A stretch of 64,000 nt of DNA from a virus, in IMG/VR virus record IMGVR_UViG_3300025707_000006, positions 43,481 through 107,480 of that record, one strand, 5' to 3'. A program made the translations under genes and the position numbers. Shown one piece after another: positions 13,115 through 21,266 of the stretch. The notes under the pieces were generated by a model that saw only the letters and a program-made list of their open reading frames with translations, had not been told where the DNA came from and searched no databases. How positions within the stretch are numbered: the first letter of the stretch is position 1; each line of letters starts with the position of its first letter.

Positions 13115-15850
13115 TCATTCTAACAAGGTACTAATACTTCGTCCTTCATAGACTACATCATACCCTCCTTCTTGCACCTTAATCCACTCGGCAAGATCTT
13201 TTGCAATCTCTTCAGTTAGTTCCTCTACACAAAAAGTAGGAAGAACGGGGGTTTTCTGAACGGGTTCTTCTACGACCTTCTTTTTAACTATGTTATCGGG
13301 GTTTACTCCATAGTCTACATAAAGTTGTTCTGTCTGCCTTTTGATCTTGGCGATGAATTCCTCTGTGTAATCACATTTAATATTGCTAGATCCACAGTGC
13401 ATACAAACGGTTGGGCTAGGATCACGAGGTGTTTTCCCATCACAACCTACCTCTTTGCACTTGTAAGGTGCATTGATGATCTTATCTCCAGCCTCTCCTG
13501 CAATCACATCTTTCACATCAAAAGGCACTGTCCAATCTTTACCCAGCTCAACATCGACAAGTAAAGGCACACGCCACCCTAAACGCTTAATGACTTTGTT
13601 GCGAGTCATTAATTCAGAAATGATGTCAATCGCTTCTTTCAAGATTGATTTGTGAATCTCAAAAACGATTTCGTCATGTACTGTTAAGACCATCATCAGT
13701 TTGTCTTGCCAGCCACGCTTCTTAGTCTCTTGATAGATGAAGCTCATCGCCAACTTAGTCACATCAGCACTTGTACCTTGAACTGGTCCATTCACTGCCT
13801 TACGCTCATCTTTGGACTTGAACCTAAAGTCATCAGATTTGATGTCGGGTAAAGGCTGAACACGACCCATTCCTGTCTTTACATAACCATGTTTACGACC
13901 AAAATTGTGTTGCTTAGACCACCATTTAGTCAACTCACTATAAGTTGCTGTAAACTTCTTAAACTTCTCGTCTGCTTCTTCCGAAGTGCAACCAATAGTA
14001 CGCTGAACAGCTTTACCTGTACCCCCATAGGATAGAGCAAAGTTGCACCCCTTACCATTGCCCCTCAACGCTTTCCAATCATCACGCTTCTTAGCTCCCT
14101 CACCATAAAATGCAACTGCTGTGATTGTATGTAAGTCTCCAATCTTGTCCGACCCACAACCAGTACAGTTTGAAGGTGGTGCTTTAGCGAATCCATCCTC
14201 TTGGAATTCTTGTGGGTAAGCTGTGCCACATTCAGAACATTCAAAGAAAGCCTTGATCCATTTAGGCTCAAGACTAAGATTGGTTACTAACCGAAGCTCT
14301 ACACCTGCATAGTCAATGGCCGCTAACCACCAATCATCATCTCGTACAGACACACATGAACGCATCTTAGAAATCGCTTCGGGTTTGTTTGGATCATAGG
14401 TAGCAGGTATGCCTTGAAAGGGTACACGACACCCTCCATCTTTGACCTTCCAAGGCTTGCTATTCGTCTTACAGGAAAAACGACCTGTGTCAGCGGCGAA
14501 CTGATCAAACTTAGGTTTAAGCGTACCATCTGGTCCAACATCTTCTACAAATGGAATGAGATACTGACCCATTGCCTTCCCAAGCTCTCGAAAGGTCTTA
14601 ACCTTAGCCATAAAAGGAAAGTCTTCAGCCGCATTTTTAATCACATCTTCAAGAATGTCCTTAGAAGTCACGACCTGACCCGACTTTTCACTCGCCTTAA
14701 GCCCTGGTACACTCAACTCTCTAAATAACAGACCGAGCTTTTGAGGAGATAAAATGTCATAGGTTAATGGAAACTCAATCTCTTCTGTACCTACACTCTT
14801 ACCGAGAACCGTTACAGCCTTAGTAACAAAACCCTTTTCATCGGGATAAAGTCGGAGTGCTTCTTTACGAGCTTCATCAACACGAGTTTTATAACTCATG
14901 CCTTCTACTTCCATGTGATTAAACTTATTCTCTCCTTTAAGAGCACCCTTAAGGACACGCACATAGTTAGGGGTGATGTCTCTCCCTAAAATATCTTTCG
15001 CACCGTTGTAAACTTCAATCAAAGAGTCAAACCATAGCTTCTGACCTTGCTGACTATATTTCAATGCAGTATCTCGATCTATGTAAACACGATTTCTGTG
15101 CATCCACCGAGTCGCAAGTAAACACATACGCTCTAAAACATACATCGAGTTAGTGTGTTCTTTAGCTTCACTGTACTTCTTATACAAAACTTCCCACAGC
15201 CCAAGCGTACACATTGCATCACTAGCGGCATACCAAACACAGGGTTCCCAGCTCACATCAAGTTTAGAGTAGTTTTTGTCGGGAGCATCGGGCATGAGGT
15301 CTGATAACTCAATCATCTCACGATCAAGGTGAACATTGGTTAAATGCTTTAGTCCTCGACCACCTTTTTCACGAGGGTTCAAGAGATACTGAATGATGTA
15401 AGTGTCATGCCACTTGAAGGAGTCCCATCGAGCTTCACCGAGTCCTTTTTTATACTCGTTAAACTCCAAGAACTCTTGATCAAAACCTGCGTTATGGAAG
15501 ATAGGTTGTGCTTCTACTCTTGGGTCAAGTAATCGCTCTAGTGCAGGATACATTAAACGCCAAGGAATGTTATGCTCAACACCTTCTTGATGACCAACAG
15601 GGAAATAATAGCCTTTATCTTTGTGTGCTGAGAGGCATACACCCACAATCGTATCTCTCGTGCGACCATTAAACACACGATTATCAAGACCTGTTGTCTC
15701 AAGGTCAAGCCCATAGGCAACGCTGTTAATACACTCGTCAATGCACTCATCAAGGTTCTCTTTCGTACCTAAGATCAGTTCGGTGTCTTTCATCCACAAC
15801 TTGGGTTTGATATTTGGTCGTCTTAATGATTCAAGCATATCTGCAAACAT
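13115..15850 (-). CDS. polA: Family A DNA polymerase with 3'-5' exonuclease and two zinc ribbons
   Basis: The product has 911 residues and should be the replicative DNA polymerase. The proofreading domain has YGLDLETTGLD (Exo I, about 46-56), FHNAGFD (Exo II) and YAASDAMCTLGL (Exo III). The polymerase has DYAGVELR (motif A, about 510), RGNGKGCNFALSYG (motif B, about 603) and VHDEIVFE (motif C, about 725). A CSEC...CTGC ribbon is inserted between motif A and DLHTITA (about 530-566), and a second (C...C...CMHC) follows motif C at about 793-817. Both are unusual for Pol I. The start at 15850 is preferred over GTG at 15859 because GGAGG sits eight bases upstream. Confidence 0.92.
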   Translation of the reverse strand: MFADMLESLRRPNIKPKLWMKDTELILGTKENLDECIDECINSVAYGLDLETTGLDNRVFNGRTRDTIVGVCLSAHKDKGYYFPVGHQEGVEHNIPWRLMYPALERLLDPRVEAQPIFHNAGFDQEFLEFNEYKKGLGEARWDSFKWHDTYIIQYLLNPREKGGRGLKHLTNVHLDREMIELSDLMPDAPDKNYSKLDVSWEPCVWYAASDAMCTLGLWEVLYKKYSEAKEHTNSMYVLERMCLLATRWMHRNRVYIDRDTALKYSQQGQKLWFDSLIEVYNGAKDILGRDITPNYVRVLKGALKGENKFNHMEVEGMSYKTRVDEARKEALRLYPDEKGFVTKAVTVLGKSVGTEEIEFPLTYDILSPQKLGLLFRELSVPGLKASEKSGQVVTSKDILEDVIKNAAEDFPFMAKVKTFRELGKAMGQYLIPFVEDVGPDGTLKPKFDQFAADTGRFSCKTNSKPWKVKDGGCRVPFQGIPATYDPNKPEAISKMRSCVSVRDDDWWLAAIDYAGVELRLVTNLSLEPKWIKAFFECSECGTAYPQEFQEDGFAKAPPSNCTGCGSDKIGDLHTITAVAFYGEGAKKRDDWKALRGNGKGCNFALSYGGTGKAVQRTIGCTSEEADEKFKKFTATYSELTKWWSKQHNFGRKHGYVKTGMGRVQPLPDIKSDDFRFKSKDERKAVNGPVQGTSADVTKLAMSFIYQETKKRGWQDKLMMVLTVHDEIVFEIHKSILKEAIDIISELMTRNKVIKRLGWRVPLLVDVELGKDWTVPFDVKDVIAGEAGDKIINAPYKCKEVGCDGKTPRDPSPTVCMHCGSSNIKCDYTEEFIAKIKRQTEQLYVDYGVNPDNIVKKKVVEEPVQKTPVLPTFCVEELTEEIAKDLAEWIKVQEGGYDVVYEGRSISTLLE

Positions 15851-15911
15851 TGGTTGCACCTCCTTATAAGTATCGCTCTCTCCCTCCTATTATATGAGAG
15901 ACACACAAAGC

Positions 15912-15932
15912 GTAACCCCTTATCTATAGAAT
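15912..15932 (+). promoter_or_regulatory. Motif A, putative promoter
   Basis: GTAACCCCTTATCTATAGA lies between the divergent polymerase gene and the gene at 15986, pointing to the latter. TATAGA could serve as a -10 box for host RNA polymerase. Confidence 0.55.
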
Positions 15933-15985
15933 AGTGTAAGAGGTTCAGAATCATCACGAACCCCACACTCCTCAAGGAGAACCAA

Positions 15986-16327
15986 ATGACAGCCAAGAAG
16001 ATCAAAACCAAGAAGGTCAACACCCTCCGCCATCAGCCCGATGAGCACACCGTCCTCGCTTACACTCCCTTTGAGGATGGGTGTGATGAAGGGTGGTACG
16101 AGCCTGTCGGTAATGTGCGAAAGTTTGACGCACACTACTCAGCGACCCCACTCTGCCTTGAGGAAGATCCTCGTAGGATGACTCAGAGGAAGCAGTTCAA
16201 GACACGCAAGCTCGCTTGTGAGTGGCTTCTCAAAGTCCGAAATCTCTCTTATTGGGATGAGCGTGATGCCGTCCTTGGAGAGTACGGAATGGATTCTGAC
16301 GAGTTCCGTCAAATCGACAGCCCATGA
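15986..16327 (+). CDS. Unknown small protein
   Basis: The product has 113 residues. The N-terminus is basic (TAKKIKTKKV); a central segment PFEDGCDEGWYEPVGNVRKFDAHYSATPLCLEEDPRRM and a C-terminal RKLACEWLLKVRNLSYWDERD follow. No family recognised. An AAGGAGAAC site precedes the ATG and motif A is upstream; its GC-rich codon choices differ from the late genes and fit an early/middle gene adapted to the host. Confidence 0.6.
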   Translation: MTAKKIKTKKVNTLRHQPDEHTVLAYTPFEDGCDEGWYEPVGNVRKFDAHYSATPLCLEEDPRRMTQRKQFKTRKLACEWLLKVRNLSYWDERDAVLGEYGMDSDEFRQIDSP

Positions 16328-16338
16328 AAAGATGGGGC

Positions 16339-16355
16339 GTAACCCCTTAAGTATA
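16339..16355 (+). promoter_or_regulatory. Motif A, putative promoter
   Basis: GTAACCCCTTAAGTATA precedes the gene at 16400. The GAAGGAGAA leader shared with several motif A genes follows. Confidence 0.5.
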
Positions 16356-16399
16356 CCCTTATGTCATCAACCAAAACTCTCTTGGAAGGAGAACCTAAT

Positions 16400-16792
16400 A
16401 TGACTATCGCATCAATCCTCAAAACACCAACTACTCGTGTAGTCCTCAGTTCGGCTTTCAGCAATCGTATGCTAGCCGAGAACGCTCTTGTCCACAAGAT
16501 CGACCTTGATGTCGATCAAGCTAAGGCTATCATCTCTCTCGCAGAGATGGCAAGCAACATCACCTTCGAGAACGCTATCAATCCACGCCACGAGTCCACT
16601 GTGGCTCTCGCTCAAGGACTTACCAAGTCCGAGTGTGTCGGTGGCAATGTGAGTCTCAACGATGGTGATGTGGTGGTCATCATTCAGCCCTCAGCATCGA
16701 GTCGAAACGACACCGAGTTCGAGGTCGAACACTTTAACGAGTGTATCTTCCAAGTCCTTCAATGTCTACCCCTCTCAATGCTCCAGAGTTAA
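16400..16792 (+). CDS. Unknown protein
   Basis: The product has 130 residues starting MTIASILKTPTTRVVLSSAF, with GAAGGAGAA upstream of the ATG at 16400. It contains LDVDQAKAIISLAEMASNITFENAI, ALAQGLTKSECVGGNVSLNDGDVVVIIQP and a C-terminal VEHFNECIFQVLQCLPL. The middle reads like a short helical plus beta domain; GDVVVIIQP resembles the end of the NDP/STIV-type small phage protein strands, but no family is certain. Codon bias toward ATC, CTC and GTC sets it apart from the virion genes. Confidence 0.6.
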   Translation: MTIASILKTPTTRVVLSSAFSNRMLAENALVHKIDLDVDQAKAIISLAEMASNITFENAINPRHESTVALAQGLTKSECVGGNVSLNDGDVVVIIQPSASSRNDTEFEVEHFNECIFQVLQCLPLSMLQS

Positions 16793-16803
16793 AGGGAGGG
16801 TGT

Positions 16804-17031
16804 ATGTTGATCTACACAGATGTGGATCAGTGTGGCTTATTCGGAGCTAAATACTTTGGTCTTAACGAGATGCTTGTCTGCTCTGCTGATGCTCTCTTAC
16901 GCTCCAAAGGTGGCGATGGATACGACAAAGAACACCGAGACTTTCTTGAGCCACTAGGTTCACAAACCTTAGTCCTCCAGCGTACTGAACAATGTAGTCC
17001 AGGTTGGTGGGAACTTATCAAAACACTTTAA
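16804..17031 (+). CDS. Unknown small protein
   Basis: The product has 75 residues from the ATG at 16804, chosen because GGGAGGG sits just upstream; an earlier ATG at 16762 lies inside the preceding gene with no such site. It contains MLIYTDVDQCGLFGAKYFGLNEMLVCSADALL and ends SPGWWELIKTL. No family recognised. Confidence 0.55.
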   Translation: MLIYTDVDQCGLFGAKYFGLNEMLVCSADALLRSKGGDGYDKEHRDFLEPLGSQTLVLQRTEQCSPGWWELIKTL

Positions 17032-17046
17032 AAAAGGAGAATGGAT

Positions 17047-17238
17047 ATGCCTTATAAACGAATGGAAAATGGAGAACGAGTATGGGTCGAAGTCGGTGGT
17101 CGTTATAACAACGAAGTCACCTATCACAGCCGACCCCCAGCACCCGCCCCTATGCCTGTCTTTCGGGTTCGTGAGAACATCGACTACAACACAGGTAAGA
17201 CAACACGAGAGATCGTAATCGTAGAAGATAAAGAATAG
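17047..17238 (+). CDS. Unknown small protein
   Basis: The product has 63 residues: MPYKRMENGERVWVEVGGRYNNEV, a proline-rich linker (PPAPAPMPVF), then RVRENIDYNTGKTTREIVIVED. The second ATG (17047) is preferred since AAGGAGAA is eight bases upstream. Composition suggests a short beta hairpin pair joined by a flexible linker. Function unknown. Confidence 0.5.
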   Translation: MPYKRMENGERVWVEVGGRYNNEVTYHSRPPAPAPMPVFRVRENIDYNTGKTTREIVIVEDKE

Positions 17239-17270
17239 CCTGTCAGCAACCACTCTGAAAGGATACCTCT

Positions 17271-17594
17271 ATGTTAAATTCAAGAACCCTTAAAGTTAAT
17301 ACGATGCAAGATCGTAGTTTTAACGAGCTACTGGGTGAGTTTACTCTACACTGCCGAGATCTACTCGAAGAATATAACTTCAACAGAGTAGATGTATCAA
17401 CTCTCATACCACCATACCAAGTACATGACGGTGGTTATGTTGAGTTTACTGTCGCAGATCATTTCGATCAAGTTAAGTTTGAGCGTATCCAAGATGAGAT
17501 TGCTCGAAAACTACACCTAACAGCTCAAAAGATAAAACTAGGTGGGTGCTACTTTATAGGAAAGACTTACACACTACGAGTGTTTGCTCACTAA
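17271..17594 (+). CDS. Unknown protein
   Basis: The product has 107 residues with a helical N-terminal half (RSFNELLGEFTLHCRDLLEEYNFN) and a beta-rich second half (GGYVEFTVADHFDQVKFERIQDEI, IKLGGCYFIGKTYTLRVFAH). AAAGGATACCTCT precedes the ATG. No family recognised. It belongs to the plus-strand run 15986-17773. Confidence 0.55.
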   Translation: MLNSRTLKVNTMQDRSFNELLGEFTLHCRDLLEEYNFNRVDVSTLIPPYQVHDGGYVEFTVADHFDQVKFERIQDEIARKLHLTAQKIKLGGCYFIGKTYTLRVFAH

Positions 17595-17623
17595 CACTCC
17601 ACATCTCTTGAAAGGAGAACAAA

Positions 17624-17773
17624 ATGGACACAATCAAAGACTTAAAGGCACTAAGGTTGAGTGATAATGAGAACCATAATAGTGGCTTGTCTTTGCTTCG
17701 TGTGTTTAAACACACAAACCTAAAGTATATTTTAATCTTTGTGCATGGGCAAGGCAGAACAAATAAGAGTTAG
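17624..17773 (+). CDS. 49-residue protein
   Basis: This short frame has an excellent site (TTGAAAGGAGAACAAA) before its ATG, the same leader seen at 59303 and 63800. The product starts MDTIKDLKALRLSDNENHN, then has a hydrophobic stretch LKYILIFVHG. It contains the palindrome GTGTTTAAACAC (17699-17710). The strong initiation signal argues for a real gene; the function is unknown. Confidence 0.5.
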   Translation: MDTIKDLKALRLSDNENHNSGLSLLRVFKHTNLKYILIFVHGQGRTNKS

Positions 17774-17810
17774 AAGTCTCATTCGTTTGCTTCATGTAGT
17801 ATGGTATAGT

Positions 17811-17833
17811 ATCTCCATCTAAACAAAGGAGAT
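17811..17833 (+). promoter_or_regulatory. 5' UTR inverted repeat burying the Shine-Dalgarno
   Basis: ATCTCC (17811-17816) and GGAGAT (17828-17833) are exact complements, 11 bases apart. The second arm is the ribosome-binding site of the gene at 17839. Upstream TATAGT could be a -10 box. Confidence 0.4.
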
Positions 17834-17838
17834 TAACT

Positions 17839-18927
17839 ATGTCTGAACTATACTTTAAATACGCCCTGTATGGACTTGCAAGCCTCTTTCTTGTATCGGT
17901 GGGGGGTAATGCTTGGACTGTCTATAAAATGCAACGAATGGACGCTACAATACAAGATCAGATTGCAGGTGTTCTTAGTGAGAACGCTACAAAGATAACC
18001 AATATGAATGAGACTTTAGGTACTGTGAAATCTCAGATGGTTGATCGTGCCACGCTTGAACAAAGAGCAAAAGAAATCATTAGTGGACTTGACCAAAAGA
18101 CCCAAGACGCTATAGGGAAGTATACTTCTGAAACGGGAGCAAAAGTAGACTCAATCAGCAAACGCTTTGTTAGAATGGAAGCAAGACTCGATCAAGGGAT
18201 CTCTCGCATAGGTAAAAAAGTAGATCGCCAAAGAAAAACCCCTCCACCACCTAAAAGCTGGAAAGGTGTGAGTGGACAAGATCAAACCCGATGTGCAGAC
18301 CACCCAGAGAGATGTGAAACATTTGAGTTTAGCTGGCACTCACCTTTCTCTCTAAAAGGTAGACCCATATATACTTTCTCAAGTAGAAATATATGGGAAG
18401 GAAAAGGGAGTCTCGATCTCAACTTAGCATTTAAGGTGGTGGCGATCACTTATGGTGAGGACCAATCCAAACTCGGTTCGGGTGCAGTTCAAAATCAAGG
18501 TATGCACATTTATGGTGGGTACTTTGATGAACAAGGAGAGTTTGTGGAGATAGAGGGTCTTGAGAGTAAACTCATGAAAGGAGATAAAAACTTAGATCCT
18601 AGACTGATTTATGTCCCAAAGGTTGATGCACCTATTGGGCGTTTAGGGTTAAGTTTGTTTGAACCAAGTTTACTTGTAGGCTCAACATATCAAGCTGGAG
18701 ATTTTGGTCTGTCTATTGGAGGTAGCTTTTTGAATCTCCGTAAAGGGGAGTATCGGTTAGGTGGGAACTTTGCCCTTACAGAATCTAATCAGTATCTAGG
18801 ACTGATGGGAACATGGCATCCATATATAGCGGGTAAGAACCTCAACATCGCTCCTGGTCTTGGTTGGGTATTAGGTGCAGATGGTTCTAACACATGGTCG
18901 TTGGGAGTCCACTTTCAAGTTTGGTGA
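17839..18927 (+). CDS. Membrane-anchored coiled-coil and beta-rich protein
   Basis: The product has 362 residues: an N-terminal membrane segment (about 6-28), a coiled-coil region (about 30-135), a Pro linker (RKTPPPPKSW), and a beta-rich domain with many Gly and aromatic residues to the end (DFGLSIGGSFLNLRKGEYRLGGNF ... TWSLGVHFQVW). The C-terminal repeats with final aromatic residues recall outer-membrane beta structures. A spanning role between the membranes, as in spanins or a receptor-blocking protein, can be imagined but not supported. The ATG follows AAAGGAG within an ATCTCC/GGAGAT inverted repeat. Confidence 0.6.
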   Translation: MSELYFKYALYGLASLFLVSVGGNAWTVYKMQRMDATIQDQIAGVLSENATKITNMNETLGTVKSQMVDRATLEQRAKEIISGLDQKTQDAIGKYTSETGAKVDSISKRFVRMEARLDQGISRIGKKVDRQRKTPPPPKSWKGVSGQDQTRCADHPERCETFEFSWHSPFSLKGRPIYTFSSRNIWEGKGSLDLNLAFKVVAITYGEDQSKLGSGAVQNQGMHIYGGYFDEQGEFVEIEGLESKLMKGDKNLDPRLIYVPKVDAPIGRLGLSLFEPSLLVGSTYQAGDFGLSIGGSFLNLRKGEYRLGGNFALTESNQYLGLMGTWHPYIAGKNLNIAPGLGWVLGADGSNTWSLGVHFQVW

Positions 18928-18928
18928 G

Positions 18929-19303
18929 TTAAAGTCGGTAAAACTTTTTAAACCCTCTCCAATCTTTGGGGTGCATCTCACTAAACATACTTGGGATCTT
19001 AGAAATCAAGATCCATTCCCATTCAGTATGCTCATGGTCTAAAACAGGTTCTATCTCTGTTTTACATACTCCGACATACATGGTGTAAATCCTGTCCTCA
19101 ACATGATCGACTACCTTGTATTGGTCGGGAGTTATACCAGTCTCTTCTTCAGTCTCCCTAAGAGCTGTCTGATAAGTCGTTTCATTTGGTTCGCCCTGTC
19201 CTCCTGGGAAGTCCCAATAACTCGACCATTTATCATATTTATAATGTGTTCTTTTCATTATGAGGGTCTTATTACCGCATAATAGCATTATTCCAGCACC
19301 CAT
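18929..19303 (-). CDS. Nudix hydrolase
   Basis: The product has 124 residues with a complete Nudix box (Gx5Ex7REUxEExGU): G35, E41, R49, E50, E53, E54 and G56. This motif binds Mg2+ and hydrolyses nucleoside diphosphate-linked substrates, such as mutagenic dNTPs, ADP-ribose or NADH. Length is typical for MutT-like members; the substrate cannot be set from sequence alone. GGAGAACC precedes the ATG. It is the only minus-strand gene in this stretch and lies convergently with the gene before it. Confidence 0.88.
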   Translation of the reverse strand: MGAGIMLLCGNKTLIMKRTHYKYDKWSSYWDFPGGQGEPNETTYQTALRETEEETGITPDQYKVVDHVEDRIYTMYVGVCKTEIEPVLDHEHTEWEWILISKIPSMFSEMHPKDWRGFKKFYRL

Positions 19304-19318
19304 AGTGGTTCTCCTTTT

Positions 19319-19336
19319 GTAATTTGTTTATTAGTA
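19319..19336 (+). promoter_or_regulatory. Motif B variant, putative late promoter
   Basis: TGTAATTTGTTTATTAGTA resembles motif B and precedes the leader peptide and holin-like gene. It is followed by AGTAC...GTACT, a short stem. Confidence 0.35.
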
Positions 19337-19366
19337 CCTCTACTGTACTTATTAAAGGAGTATAAA

Positions 19367-19417
19367 ATGAAGCCGAACCAACAAGTAGCTTTGAGATTAG
19401 GGGCAACCCATGAGTGA
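19367..19417 (+). CDS. 16-residue leader peptide
   Basis: AAAGGAGTATAAA precedes an ATG encoding MKPNQQVALRLGATHE; the stop overlaps the start region of the holin-like gene (ATGAGTGA). The holin-like gene itself has no other clear ribosome-binding site, which suggests translational coupling through this small frame. Confidence 0.4.
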   Translation: MKPNQQVALRLGATHE

Positions 19418-19913
19418 TGGAAACATATCAGGCACTACACCATTACCTGAACACTGTCACTTTGTTGGCAGTGATAAGATAATCTGCTCGGACAACGATG
19501 GCGTTGATCGAGAATGTGAATTTTTCGAGGGTGAATTAGGATGCAAGGTGACAGCACAACTTGTGGATGTAAACCCAACAGGTGCGGAGATGAAAGATGT
19601 CTTTATAGGTCATGCTTATCTTGTAGTGGTTGTCGCTATTTTGAGTTTAGCCTTAACTCAAATCATTAAACCTTTCATTTGGAAAACCTGCACCGAAAAG
19701 TCGGATGCTGTGATTAGACTATTTGCGATACTCACGGGTGCGGGTATTGCCTACCATTTATCAAACCCACTTAAGATGATTGATGTCTATATGGGAGCAA
19801 GTGCGGGAGCTATCAATGCTTTCGTGATAAAAATGTTTAAAGCTAAAGTCAAGAAATCACTAGGTGTTGAATCAACACCAGACCCACAAGATAAGGAAAA
19901 AGAAGATGAATAA
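19410..19913 (+). CDS. Holin-like membrane protein, paralogue 1
   Basis: The product has 167 residues with hydrophobic segments at about 68-88, 101-115 and 125-141, and polar, charged ends. An N-terminal domain of about 55 residues contains four Cys (CHF, IICSD, RECEFF, LGCKV). The central part (IIKPFIWKTCTEKSDAVIRLFAILTG...GASAGAINAFVIKMFKAK) is shared with the gene at 20290. Length, helix number and tail suit a holin, which controls the timing of lysis. Function is inferred from this form. Confidence 0.5.
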   Translation: MSDGNISGTTPLPEHCHFVGSDKIICSDNDGVDRECEFFEGELGCKVTAQLVDVNPTGAEMKDVFIGHAYLVVVVAILSLALTQIIKPFIWKTCTEKSDAVIRLFAILTGAGIAYHLSNPLKMIDVYMGASAGAINAFVIKMFKAKVKKSLGVESTPDPQDKEKEDE

Positions 19914-20262
19914 ATCAGTACAACGAGTTGCTTCAAAATATATGGAAGCAAGATTATTTGGAATACTTAGTACTCCTGTTAGCAATCAGGAAATAAGAAG
20001 AGCAGTTAAAAGATTACAATGGGCTTTCCCAAAAGGTGAATACAAAGTCATGTCCATTATGGGGCAAGACAGGAAGAAAGTGATTAGGACTACTACACCA
20101 GATGGTTTCTTGTCTGAGATTACTGGTCTTGAAATGGACAAAAAAGGGAATCTATCTTATCGGGTCTTAACTGTGTCTAACCCTCATGGCAGAGACATTA
20201 AAGTTGATAGTTTAGACGAAGCGACAGATACTGTATATAGATTATTAAAGAATCACTTGTAA
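19906..20262 (+). CDS. Leader-type protein, RVASKYMEARL variant
   Basis: The product has 118 residues from the ATG at 19906 (AAGGAAAAAGAAG upstream), overlapping the previous stop. Residues 2-16 (NKSVQRVASKYMEAR) match the looser shared leader. The body (IRRAVKRLQWAFPKGEYKVMSIMGQDRKKVIRTTTPDGFLSEITGL) is a small alpha/beta domain I do not recognise. It sits between the two paralogous holin-like genes. Confidence 0.6.
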   Translation: MNKSVQRVASKYMEARLFGILSTPVSNQEIRRAVKRLQWAFPKGEYKVMSIMGQDRKKVIRTTTPDGFLSEITGLEMDKKGNLSYRVLTVSNPHGRDIKVDSLDEATDTVYRLLKNHL

Positions 20263-20289
20263 GGATGCTTTGAAAACCATAGGAGGCTT

Positions 20290-20673
20290 ATGAGTAACGA
20301 GACTAAAAAAACTGAAACGACCGAGACTCTGATGGGACCGCCTGCTCCTAAAATAGAAAAATATGATCATATTGGTCATGTGTATCTTATAGTCGTGGCG
20401 GCTATTGTTAGTTATGCAGTCACTGAAATTGTAAAACCTTTCATCTTCAAAACCTGTGCAGAAAAATCTGAGGCTGTTATTCGCCTCTTTGCTGTTATTA
20501 CAGGAGCGATTGTAGGGTACTCTTTAAGTAATGATATTCTTGACCTATGGCTTGGAGCTTCGGCAGGGGCATTAAATGCTTATGTCATCAAAATCATCAA
20601 GTCAAAAATTAAATCCACAGTGGGTGTCGAACTCACACCCACTCCCTCCGAAGAGGGGGGTAAAGAAAAGTAA
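20290..20673 (+). CDS. Holin-like membrane protein, paralogue 2
   Basis: The product has 127 residues. The core (GHVYLIVVAAIVSYAVTEIVKPFIFKTCAEKSEAVIRLFAVITG..) is clearly related to paralogue 1, but the N-terminal Cys-containing domain is replaced by a short polar stretch. Three hydrophobic segments and a polar, charged C-terminus fit a class I-like holin. TAGGAGGCTT precedes the ATG. The pair could work as holin and antiholin, by analogy with dual-start or dual-gene systems; this is inference. Confidence 0.5.
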   Translation: MSNETKKTETTETLMGPPAPKIEKYDHIGHVYLIVVAAIVSYAVTEIVKPFIFKTCAEKSEAVIRLFAVITGAIVGYSLSNDILDLWLGASAGALNAYVIKIIKSKIKSTVGVELTPTPSEEGGKEK

Positions 20674-20685
20674 TAGTTTATTTAT
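20671..20685 (+). promoter_or_regulatory. Motif B, putative late promoter
   Basis: TAATAGTTTATTTAT begins at the stop codon of the preceding gene and precedes the leader protein at 20721. Confidence 0.55.
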
Positions 20686-20720
20686 CATTCACTCTTTTGA
20701 AAATGAAATGGAGAAATAAA

Positions 20721-21170
20721 ATGAGAAGATCCGCATCAGAAATCATCCGTAACCTTGAGTCTAGGATTGCTCGTCTTGAACGACAATCGGGTCGAGGATC
20801 AAATCGTCTTGAAAGACAAGCAAGACCAAATGAGAAAATAGAAAATGAAACATCAAAAACAATTCTCACTAAGAAGCAATGGGCAGGGATTGCAAAGACA
20901 CACGCCCCAAAACCTTTTGAGAATCCTCTTGGAGATCAAGAGGTGTATTATGACTATCGCAGAGGAGGTATAATCGTTGATGATCGTGATGAGCATGGTG
21001 ATGATGGAGAAATATTTCTAATCAAAGAGATTAAGGGGGGCGGGGCTGAGGGTGCATTTCAAGTCTATCAAGAGGTTTATCCAGATGCTAGACTGGGCCA
21101 AAATGGCTGGAATTTTGATGATATGAAGTATTTAGGGAAGACACTAGATCAACGAGCGAGGAGGGGATAA
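20721..21170 (+). CDS. Shared-leader protein, unknown C-terminal domain
   Basis: The product has 149 residues. Residues 2-22 have the shared leader (RRSASEII...RIARLERQ) and a second short RLERQ follows at about residues 29-33. The rest, with KPFENPLGDQEVYYDYRRGGIIVDDRDEHGDDGEIFLIKEI and AFQVYQEVYPDARL, looks like a globular alpha/beta domain of unknown type. TGGAGAAATAAA precedes the ATG and motif B is upstream. Confidence 0.65.
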   Translation: MRRSASEIIRNLESRIARLERQSGRGSNRLERQARPNEKIENETSKTILTKKQWAGIAKTHAPKPFENPLGDQEVYYDYRRGGIIVDDRDEHGDDGEIFLIKEIKGGGAEGAFQVYQEVYPDARLGQNGWNFDDMKYLGKTLDQRARRG

Positions 21171-21249
21171 AAGATATTTTATCCAAAGGCTAAAGGACTT
21201 GAAGACTATCGAAATGAAACTCAACAAAGCAGGTTTAAAGCACAAGTCT

Positions 21250-21265
21250 TAATAACTTATTTATA
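21250..21265 (+). promoter_or_regulatory. Motif B variant, putative late promoter
   Basis: TAATAACTTATTTATA precedes the nuclease gene at 21302 and the 5' UTR stem-loop at 21267-21293. Confidence 0.5.
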
Positions 21266-21266
21266 T

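Noticed and set aside
17699-17710. 12-bp palindrome GTGTTTAAACAC as a terminator or operator
   Set aside because: It lies inside a small frame, has no following T run and is a simple AT-rich palindrome; chance is sufficient.
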